Assembly (NCBI GenBank): GCA_027382625.1
Contig: JAJKFJ010020921.1
Coordinates: 214,887-278,886 of the forward strand
Source of the DNA: Tetmemena sp. SeJ-2015
Taxonomy: Eukaryota > Ciliophora > Spirotrichea > Sporadotrichida > Oxytrichidae
Length of the DNA: 64,000 nucleotides
Direction: 5' to 3'
The notes under the pieces were generated by a model. It was not told the DNA's origin. It worked only from the letters and a program-made list of their open reading frames with translations, and made no database searches. Shown here one piece after another: positions 56,861 through 64,000 of the stretch. Within the stretch, counting starts at the first letter, position 1, and every line of letters starts with the position of its first letter. Position numbers and translations under genes: made by a program.

Positions 56861-57165
56861 GAAAAAAAATCCGGGTAGCTTCGAACCGAGAACAATCCTG
56901 CTCCGTAGCGTCTGGCTTGCTGTCCAACTGCATGACTGAGTGTTTGCCATAGATCTCGTCCCCCCACGCCTACAAGGATTAGGAGGGTGAGTGGGAACCA
57001 CTCACCTTTGATTATCTCTCCAGTGAGCAGCTCACCCCCTTCCCAGGGCTTCGGCTGCCATTATCCCTTGCCTCTTTTAAGCACTCACCCACCAGCCAAC
57101 GGATTACCAAACCAGAAAGCCTTCAGGGAAAGGGCGACCGGTGCCTAGTGCCGGTCGTGTGTCTT
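56861..57165 (-). repeat. GC-rich hairpin island with tRNA-like pol III promoter (SINE-like)
   Basis: About 300 bp of roughly 50% G+C in an AT desert. On the minus strand an A-box-like TCATGCAGTTGG (56924-56935) and a B box GGTTCGAAGCT (56877-56887) are spaced as in tRNA genes and followed by T8 (56862-56869), a pol III terminator. A tRNA cloverleaf does not close: no acceptor stem or T stem, so this is a tRNA-derived element or relic. Upstream are perfect hairpins: GGTGAGTGG/CCACTCACC (56986-57006, loop 3), GTGAGC/GCTCAC (57023-57035, loop 1) and CGACCGG/CCGGTCG (57135-57157, loop 9). Could be a SINE or an unknown structured RNA. Confidence 0.55.
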
Positions 57166-57369
57166 TTAATTTTAACTTTCTAATTTAATAATCGTTTGCA
57201 TAATTAAATATATTTATTGCAGACCTCATAATCCAAACACAAGCTTTTTCTAATATATCCAAAAACATGATTGTATTACAATATTTTAATTTAATCAAAT
57301 CCAATAACAAAATAATTAAGTCAAGAAAGAAAAAGGTATTTTTTACATAAAATTAGTAAATTTGTAAAT

Positions 57370-57485
57370 GTTATACAATTTAAAATTAAGCATAGCTGTG
57401 GACTGCCTTTTCAATCAGTTTAAAATATTCTTGGGATGTTCTTTCTGCAAAGTGTTTGACGTCGACTACTTCATCAAACAGTAAT
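57370..57485 (-). CDS. unidentified coding segment (minus)
   Basis: Minus strand LLFDEVVDVKHFAERTSQEY then KLIEKAVHSYAQ, a compact protein-like block in AT-rich DNA. Opposite in strand to the neighbouring blocks at 56.5 and 58.4 kb. Confidence 0.48.
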
Positions 57486-58029
57486 CTATTTTTAAATTAT
57501 CAACATGCTTAAATAGTCTTTTATCATAATCCTATAGTTTCATTTTTATTAAACCAGAACAAATGAAAGTCATATTCCAAAATGAAAAATTAAGACTAAT
57601 GATTTTTAAATAAATGCTCATTTATACAAAAAAGAGAGATATTCTCTAAAAAGGATATATTTATATGATAATAATTTAATCTGAATTTAAATTGCTTTTT
57701 TACATGATTCCTTTAGAGATTTTTTGAGAGTGAAATCAAATTAATTTAATAATTTAGCGTTTACTATAATTCATACACAAGAAAGGAAAGCAGATATTTT
57801 AAGTTTTAAAGGTCAACACTACAACTCACTGCTCTTTATTTTACTTGAAATTGCCTTCTATTTTCCATTAAACTCTTACCTATAATATGTATAAGCAGAT
57901 TTGTTAAAAATATTTGTTATTTTATACTAAAAATAACTTTAAATATGAAATTTTTATAAACAGATGGAGGAGAAAATAACATAGTATAGATAAGAATCGG
58001 GAAAATAAGATGACTAAATAAATTAATTT

Positions 58030-58110
58030 GCTTTTGCATTTTAGATATCGGATATATGTCTTTCCATGAGTTCGTTTACGCTTGCCCCTTCAAACATATT
58101 GCATAAAATA
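58030..58110 (-). CDS. short coding-like island (minus)
   Basis: Minus strand NMFEGASVNELMERHISDIQ. With the 57.4-kb block this could be part of one minus-strand gene; too short to identify. Confidence 0.38.
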
Positions 58111-58439
58111 TTTTCTTTAAATTTTCAATTACCTTATTATGTAAATAATTAAATAGGGAAATGCACTGCACGCACAACTAATAGCTAGATAATTTGGGTT
58201 ATAATGATACACAGAATAACGCTTTTAATATTTTAGTAAGTAAAATAATTTGTACATTAAATATTCTATTTAACGTATTGGGCAAGTTCTAGAAGGGACT
58301 ATTATAACCTTATTTATAAGTCAACGATATTTCATAAAGGGAAATAGAATAAATAAAAAAAGAGACTTAATAATATCGGTGGATAAATTATCTATTAGGA
58401 TATTGCTACTTTATTATTATTATAAATGAAATTGGTTTT

Positions 58440-58805
58440 TATAGCAGCAGTGGAAGACGCCTATAACAAGATTCACTCATAGCCTACAGGGAATAATAAG
58501 CAAATATACTTTGATACAGAGATAGAAGAAGCGGATGATAATACTTATTAAAAACTAAATATATTGAACTAGTTGTAGAAGTAGTAATAAGAATAATAAT
58601 GCCTTTCATAGTAAATTAAACAAGAATTGGAGTAGCCATTATTTAGATGGTTCACTTTTGGATTATAAGATGATGGAGAACTGGCTTTCCCTCTCGATTA
58701 ACAAGATCCATTTCAGAGTAAGGTTTTTGAGAGAGAACTCGACAAGTTTTGTGAAACCCCAGATATAAATCAAGATTCAAATGAAAATTAAAATATATAA
58801 ATTTC
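58440..58805 (+). CDS. unidentified coding segment
   Basis: Plus strand, about 120 codons with 17 or more TAA/TAG Gln codons: EDAYNKIHSQPTGNNKQIYF, EIEEADDNTYQKLNIL, a poly-Gln patch, FTFGLQDDGELAFPLDQQDP, then VFERELDKFCETPDINQD. The Gln density on sense codons argues for real coding under this code. No family recognised. Confidence 0.55.
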
Positions 58806-59094
58806 ATTAGTTAAGTCAAAATTTATAAATTTCATTAAAGATTAAGGAGCTCCATTTTAGCAAATTTTTCTTAGGAATTTTTTTTCTAGCTTTAATAGTT
58901 TTATATTTTATAGAAAGATATGAAAACATTTCTTCTCGCAAGTAGATATTTCCTAAAGTAAAAATATTTTTAAAAAAAACTAATATGGCCTTAAAAATTT
59001 CTGAAAACTTATTTTGTTTTGATCTCTAAGTTTATTATTTTCTTAAATGTTTTACCAATTAATTTTTATCTCTATATACTTTTCTATCTTTTAT

Positions 59095-59195
59095 ATTTTA
59101 GAGCTAAAAGAAATCAGTGATAATCAAACAAGACAAGCTATTCTGATTAAGACTCTGACTCAAGATTTCGAGTTGGAATATTTTTATTTAATTAT
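59095..59195 (+). CDS. short coding segment
   Basis: Plus strand ELKEISDNQTRQAILIKTLT then QDFELEY. Likely the next MDS after the 58.4-kb block, separated by about 300 bp of AT-rich DNA. Just upstream of the inverted-repeat element. Confidence 0.42.
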
Positions 59196-59227
59196 TAGTA
59201 ATATTCTCTCTTAATCTTGAGTTTTAT

Positions 59228-59737
59228 ATTATAGCTTTGAATCTAAAGGAAAATATTTAAAGAGATGGATGCTAATCTCATATAATCCCTTTATTTCGTT
59301 AATTTTTAAAAGAATGGCTGCGGCTGAAGCTCTCCTCCTTCAGTTGCAAACAAAAATGTTTGCTCATTAGCTAAAACAGATGCTCGACCCGCCAGCCCAA
59401 ACCCCAAAAAAACCTTTCCACCAAAAAAAAAAGCTCTCACAGCCTACAGCAACAGTTACTGCCACGAGCTTTCATCTAGCCAAGTGAGAAGTCTCAGACT
59501 GGCGGTGGCTTTCAGTTGAATGAGTCGTCGCACTGTGGCTGGGTGAGTGTAGCTTGTGGAAGTAGTTCGTTGCTTACAGGTGGCTTGGTCAGAGCTCGTG
59601 AGTTTGAGAAAACTATTTTTGCAATTGAAAGAGGAGAGCTTCAGCCGCAGCTATTCTTTTAAAAATTAACGAAATAAAGGGATTTATAGATTCCCATGAA
59701 TCTTATATTATTTTTCCTTTAGATTCTCGTCTATAAT
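59228..59737. mobile_element. MITE-like element with ~130-bp terminal inverted repeats
   Basis: Left arm 59228-59360 and right arm 59613-59737 are imperfect reverse complements. The best-matched inner part is nearly identical over about 55 bp (around 59286-59340 versus 59636-59692, including CTGCGGCTGAAGCTCTCCTC versus its complement with one difference). The outer part shares ATTATAG and GAATCTAAAGGAAAA with scattered mismatches. The 250-bp interior is GC-richer and has no coding frame. Size, long TIRs and lack of a transposase fit a non-autonomous DNA transposon, or a long-hairpin transcript source. No clean target-site duplication was identified. Confidence 0.65.
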
Positions 59738-60214
59738 ACTTGGGCTCGAGAAACCCTCAAATGATTTTTTATAGATTGTTTTTGTATGTTATGAAATGTT
59801 TTAGGCCAAGAAATTTTTAAGAATGAACTTAAATAAAGAGCAAATGCAAAAGGCTAAAGAAATCAATAATTATTTAGATATTTTAAATATAATTTTTACA
59901 TAGGATGGTATATCGTGATTCTTAATTAGTACGATAAGTGCTGGTTTTTAAAAATGATTGTTAATTTGCATTCCTCAAATTTTACAACTTACTTTAAATA
60001 TAATTTGGTTAAAATATTTACAATAAATAGGTGTCATTTTTTAGAGATAGAATCTTATAATTATTTTGTTAATATATTTGCAACTGGTTTTTGAAAAAAT
60101 AGTTATTAAGAGAGAGTTTTATAATTAATGTAAAATTCAGAAAATAATTTTTTCTTCATTTATTGATAATGCTATACCCTCATTCAAAAAGTATTATTGA
60201 TATTTTTAACTTGT

Positions 60215-60535
60215 TAGGCTATCGATTTTTACTATGAGCTAAAGTAAGCTCCCTATCTGCTCTGGGGAATCCAAGATGACCTAGAGGTTAACTAAAATGA
60301 CTGTGTCTCCTAAATCAGAGAAATCATTATTGTTAAAAATTCGTATTTAAAACCAAATTAGTAGCATTTATTAAATCTAATAGAGGGAAATTTTCTAAGC
60401 TGCTTGTGCCAAATGATGAAAATGACCAATTTGATTCTTCTCTAGTTTGAACAAGCTATAGAAAATTAAAAACTAAGCCAAGTAATCTCATGTATTCAAT
60501 TTTGATTGAGTTTATCATTAATTATGCTATTTTGT
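60215..60535 (+). CDS. unidentified coding segments
   Basis: Plus strand AIDFYYELKQAPYLLWGIQD then DDLEVNQNDCVSQIREIIIV (about 60221-60330), continuing open through LIEGNFLSCLCQMMKMTNLI and QFEQAIENQKLSQVISCIQF to TGA at about 60530. It lies after the MITE-like element on the same strand as the 58.4- and 59.1-kb blocks. No family recognised. Confidence 0.48.
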
Positions 60536-60664
60536 TATAATTAATCAAAATTAAAAGTCTTTTAACTATAGTTACCTAATTCTATTAACTTTATCTCTTC
60601 TGAAATTAAAGAAATGTTTCTCGCGAAAATTTTCTTAAATATTAAAGCTTTTGCATTTTTCACT

Positions 60665-60765
60665 ATAAAGGCAAGAACTTAATAGAAAAGAGAAGGTAGT
60701 AAGAGTTTTGAATTAAATGAATGCAATAAGTAAAAGTTGAATTAGCTGACAAGAGATCTCTGAAG
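60665..60765 (+). CDS. short coding-like island
   Basis: Plus strand KREGSKSFELNECNKQKLNQ then LTRDL before TGA. Charged composition; possibly the last segment of the 58-60.5 kb gene. Confidence 0.35.
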
Positions 60766-60789
60766 ATTATATTGAGTCAATGACTTTTA

Positions 60790-61375
60790 GCTTGGGCTTA
60801 ATCAATGAATTAATTTGAGGTTACAACTATTAAAAAAAGATCTCTAAAGCTGCCTTGCACTTTTTGTCTGAAAATTTTAATCAAGTAGCAGTAGTTCTCT
60901 CTGAGCTTCATTGCTGCTATCAGCCAAGACAAGATAGTGAGCAGCTAGATCATAGAAGGAGCATTCAATGCGATTCTCTTTGAGAACTTCATCTACAATA
61001 CTCTGAAGAGCATTCGCAGTGACGAGAGTCTCTTGCACAAGAAGATAGTTCTACTTATGGACAATGCAGTCATTCATCGCTTCTCAGAGGTACTTGAAAC
61101 AGGCAAGCGATTCAAAGTTGTAGTGCTCTTCAACGCAGAGTACTCACCATGGCTCAATCCTATCGAACAGCTCTTCTCATTTGTGAAGCTGCAGCTTCGC
61201 TCACGCAAGATAGCTAGAAAGTAAGATTGACTGCGTCCTAACTCTACAGAGAGAATCTAGTCTCAGCTGTGGCCGAGGTGCTCTAGAGAATGACTGCAAG
61301 CGATGTCAGCAAGCTGTGGGTGCTCAGCATCAAGAGATGGCTCCAGACAATCAGGTTCGGATTCAGATTATTCAT
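60790..61375 (+). pseudogene. Tc1/mariner-like (TBE/IS630-type) DDE transposase fragment
   Basis: Plus strand frame from about 60820: FSLSFIAAISQDKIVSSQII, EGAFNAILFENFIYNTLKSI, the second catalytic Asp in KIVLLMDNAVIHR, then FNAEYSPWLNPIEQLFSFVK with the third acidic residue of the DDE/D triad in the NPIE context. After KIARK a frame shift near 61225-61235 is needed to continue as LYRENLVSAVAEVLQRMTAS and LWVLSIKRWLQ. The N-terminal part with the first Asp is missing. TBE elements are the germline transposons whose transposases take part in genome rearrangement in Oxytricha. Assignment to TBE rather than another Tc1-like family is inference. Truncation and frameshift suggest a decayed copy, unless an IES lies inside. 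Confidence 0.78.
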
Positions 61376-61389
61376 TTCACTCTAAAACT

Positions 61390-62320
61390 AAGGATTTAAT
61401 TTGATTTTCAGCTAGCGCGGTCCTAAACTAATTATTGATTCAGGTGAGATTTTAGCACTTGTGTAAATGGGATTTAATTTAGCTTTTGACTATCACCCTA
61501 ATTTCAAAAATAATGTTGAATATATTATGGCAAAGATAACATTTTTTTTTAAGATCTAAGTAAATATATTTGCTTTTATTAAATTAAAAATCAAATTTTT
61601 TTTTTAACAAAAAACAAAAAACATATCAAGATTAAATTAAAATATTACTTCAAATATACTTCTTCTAATAGGAGCTAATAATTAATAAGCAATAGATAAA
61701 TTAATCACTCATTTCAAAATTTAATGGCAATCATTGCACAAACATAAATACTCAAAGCATATTAAGTCAAATAAAATTAGAGTTATTGATCAATAATATT
61801 TGAATATATTAATAAAGATGTCATAGAATTATATGGATCCACTCTAATAGCCTAAATAGGGATTAAAGTTACAAATATTATTTATAGGGAATATGTTTAT
61901 TATTCGTATATAAATATTTTTTAATTTTATCATCAAAAATTGTTAACCTTAATGTAAATGTCTTTATTTAGGAAGTCATCTTATTTGCTTGGGTTCTTGG
62001 AATAATTCAGAAAAAGAATATAAAGAATCTTAATGAAAATTATCTATGAGTGCATCGTATTTCCAGTATTCTAAGAAATCTAGAGATAGTTATATTTGAA
62101 ACTTATCGAAAATGAAAAATATTTCATACAATAATTTTATTTTTATACTCTTACTATCCTTTCATTTTTAATTTCGATAATAGAAACTATATTTAAACTT
62201 ATTAAATAATTATTATTAAGCTTTTTATTTTCTCTTAAATTTTAAATTTAATAAAGGATTCATTATTTAATAAAAAAATAAAAATTAAATCATTGAATTT
62301 GCATAAGGGTCAACTTATAG
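61390..62320. other. AT-rich DNA without supported genes
   Basis: Very high A+T, no protein-like frame and no clear repeats. It lies between the transposase fragment and minus-strand coding segments. Confidence 0.5.
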
Positions 62321-62329
62321 ATGTCCTGC

Positions 62330-62650
62330 TCTAACTTCACATCTAGTGAACAGGACTTCTCTTTTGGGTTTCTTGCTTAGTAATCGTTATTAATTGCCCA
62401 TATTTGAGGGCAGTTGCCTTACCGATAACCGGAAAACAGCCTTTTCAAAGTCATTCAAAATTTGATGATCAGGTACTTCGAAAGCGTAATAATGGATATT
62501 AGATGATGCTAAGTACAAAGACTTGCAAGAGCAATTAAATCCTTAGAGATAGTTGACTAGCACAAGATTATCATGTTCTATTTTAGAGTTAGCCTTGATT
62601 AATAGTAGCGGTTAAATAGATAATGGTGTAGTGAGGAAAATTCAAGATAA
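62330..62650 (-). CDS. unidentified coding segment (minus)
   Basis: A minus-strand frame is open for about 100 codons: LLLIKANSKIEHDNLVLVNY, CSCKSLYLASSNIHYYAFEV, PDHQILNDFEKAVFRLSVRQ, then RLLSKKPKREVLFTRCEV. Good protein-like composition. No family recognised; the CSC motif and aromatic-rich segment are the only distinctive marks. It could be an accessory ORF of the transposon at the right end of the window. Confidence 0.45.
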
Positions 62651-62929
62651 AATTACAACCTAAATTATCAGATACCTCTTGATAGAAAATTTTGTTAGAA
62701 CTTGACTACTTGCAATTTTTAACATCATTTTTATTGAATTTAACTCTAAATAGTTGATTATCCAAGTATAATAAAATATGGCGAGTTAATTTTTCCCCTG
62801 CTTTATCCTTCAATCAAAACCCGAAAATATGATATTAAAGTGAAAATAAGTTGTGTATAATTAATTTCTTTATTAATATTTAAAATCATGCGAGTAAAAA
62901 CGCGAAATTACTTAAAAAATAAGGGAAAT

Positions 62930-63300
62930 TCTACACTCCTATCTCAGTTTCATTTTGACTCTAAGGTAGGATGTAGTCACCCTTATCAGTAGTAAGGCCC
63001 GTTTCAAAATCAACTCCATCGCAAAAATGTTGAGAGTGCCAGCGCCCACTATACTCTCGCATTTGAAAGTTGCTTTGCAGATGAGAAAGTTAGGAGTTGC
63101 AGCTGTTCCTCATCGAACTCAAAGTTTCAAGATGTGCACATCAATTATTTGATTGATCATCAAATTCTTCGCTACTAAGCGCACTTCAGTTTGGAGTAGC
63201 GCGCGAAGATCTTCCATAGATAGTTTCCTTATCTCAAGATCTCTCCGTTGACTGTAGCAAACATCTATCGTTGAAATGTCGAGTGAAGCGCGTTATAGAC
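62930..63300 (-). CDS. unidentified coding segments, possibly a transposon accessory ORF
   Basis: Minus strand: RRDLEIRKLSMEDLRALLQT, EVRLVAKNLMINQIIDVHIL (about 63145-63240), a one-step frame change, then EFDEEQLQLLTFSSAKQLSN and RVQWALALSTFLRW (about 63020-63130), then DFETGLTTDKGDYILPQSQN (about 62945-63010). Divergent from the transposase at 63748. TBE-type elements carry additional ORFs beside the transposase, so membership is possible, but I do not recognise this protein. Confidence 0.42.
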
Positions 63301-63594
63301 TTCACTTATAGCTCGCGATCGTCGTGAATTAGGTTGATTGCAGAAACTTAAATCTATTAGGAATGCGATAACCTCAATTAGATAGAAATGAAAAGAACTC
63401 CATTCCAAGTGCAAAACTACTCCGTATTTGTTTTTATTTAAAATTTGGAAATTAGCAATATTAATTATTCTAAGTCGAGGTGGCTGCCACCTTTAATTAA
63501 AAAGTGGTCAATTAAAATTTAAGACATTGGAGCGGCTGGCGATTAATTTTTAATGTGATCAGGTGTTTGAGTGAATAGTTGATTTAATTAAGAA

Positions 63595-63667
63595 TTCGCT
63601 GACTCGTCTTCTGGCGCTAGTGCTGTACTACTACTACTCCCTCCCCTTCATAAAACCAGTCAGCGAA
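63595..63667. repeat. 10-bp perfect inverted repeat upstream of transposase
   Basis: TTCGCTGACT (63595-63604) is the reverse complement of AGTCAGCGAA (63658-63667), with a 53-base spacer. It lies 80 bp before the transposase ATG; it may be a hairpin or part of an element end. A second palindrome AGGTGGC-T-GCCACCT lies at about 63479-63493. Confidence 0.6.
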
Positions 63668-63747
63668 ATATTCGTTAACTTGTATTAAGTTATTCTACTT
63701 CAGCAATTAACTTCATCTTGTGCTATTAGCCATTTTATTATAATAAT

Positions 63748-64000
63748 ATGAAATATATTTACGACTAGCTGCTTAGGTGTGAGAGGGATGGCGTGAAGTT
63801 TTTATGTGGTGACGAAGCTGTGTTCACACACAACACCTTCATGAAGAAGAGTTGTTACAAGAAGCACGATAACATAGAAGTTTACGAGTAGAAAGTAAAT
63901 ATAACTACAAGTGCGTTACTTGCAAGAATCAGCGAAGACTCAGGCTTAGAAAAAATGTTTTTATCCCCGTCTTTAAGCGAGAGCAGTATGTTGCCCTGGC
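63748..64000 (+). CDS. Tc1/mariner-like (TBE-like) transposase, N-terminal/central part, cut by window end
   Basis: ATG at 63748 (MKYIYDQLLRCERDGVKF), then CGDEAVFTHNTFMKKSCYKK with the first catalytic Asp in the D-E-x-x-F context of Tc1/IS630 transposases, followed by HDNIEVYEQKVNITTSALLA and RISEDSGLE, corresponding to the strand before the second Asp. The frame is open to the window end. The ATG comes close to the catalytic domain, so the DNA-binding N-terminus is either upstream across an IES or lost. It overlaps in domain coverage with the 60.8-kb fragment only at the IAAISQD/LARISED strand, so the two are different copies. Confidence 0.72.

Noticed and set aside
56870..56955. Functional tRNA gene
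   Set aside because: A-box, B-box and terminator are present but acceptor, T and anticodon stems do not pair, so it is at most tRNA-derived.
56710..56967. Minus-strand 85-codon open frame in the GC-rich island
   Set aside because: It runs through hairpins and pol III promoter elements, has no protein-like composition, and long open frames are expected with one stop codon.
59390..59420. Telomeric C4A4 repeat inside the MITE-like element
   Set aside because: Only a single CCCCAAAAAAA-like stretch, no tandem C4A4 units.
1..64000. CRISPR arrays, bacterial operons, ribosome binding sites
   Set aside because: Introns, IESs, a ciliate genetic code and eukaryotic protein families exclude a prokaryotic reading; no spaced direct-repeat array was seen.

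Overview
This window looks like germline (micronuclear, MIC) DNA of a stichotrich-type spirotrich ciliate, a relative of Oxytricha or Stylonychia. Two observations carry this. First, recognisable proteins read through TAA and TAG as glutamine and stop only at TGA. Second, the genes are cut by short AT-rich inserts flanked by 2-9 bp direct repeats. Deleting an insert together with one repeat copy restores the frame and the protein family's expected sequence. These are internal eliminated sequences (IESs) with pointers between macronuclear-destined segments (MDSs). About 17 could be placed to the base. The genus is an inference; no telomeric C4A4/G4T4 tract that would mark a nanochromosome end was seen.

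Layout. 1-19 kb holds many short coding-like segments on both strands that I cannot name, apart from an FHA-domain gene near 11 kb. It may hold several genes or scrambled and inverted MDSs. 19-25 kb is a minus-strand cluster of secreted ciliate proteins, at least two of them tandem paralogs. 25-33.3 kb is plus strand: a coiled-coil protein, a large unknown protein, an NBR1/ILRUN-like autophagy receptor (PB1, FW, C-terminal UBA-like) and the mitochondrial copper chaperone SCO1. 33.4-39.2 kb is one long minus-strand RING/B-box/coiled-coil/kelch gene, with a poor-quality-looking stretch at 37.1-38.8 kb. 39.3-44.8 kb holds a VAP (MSP-domain) gene, two polar genes meeting tail to tail at 41.19 kb, and a coiled-coil cytoskeletal-type gene. 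45.0-51.6 kb is the best-resolved part: a WD40 gene, a DDX21-like nucleolar helicase with an added C-terminal RRM, and a MALSU1/RsfS mitoribosome factor.

51.6-64 kb is very AT-rich. Coding segments on both strands are spaced by 0.5-2 kb of featureless DNA, as expected for long germline-limited sequence or a scrambled locus. Mobile-element traces sit among them: a 510-bp element with about 130-bp terminal inverted repeats, a GC-rich hairpin island with a tRNA-like pol III promoter, and pieces of two Tc1/mariner-like (TBE-like) transposases, one cut by the window end.

Functionally the named genes are ordinary housekeeping genes (cytochrome oxidase assembly, mitoribosome biogenesis, rRNA-processing helicase, autophagy, ER contact sites). 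The unusual biology is their germline packaging. With TGA as the only stop, random open frames of 100 or more codons are common and antisense frames often stay open. Strand and boundary calls for unnamed segments are therefore tentative. They rest on amino-acid composition: K/E/Q/N-rich sense versus L/S/F-rich antisense.
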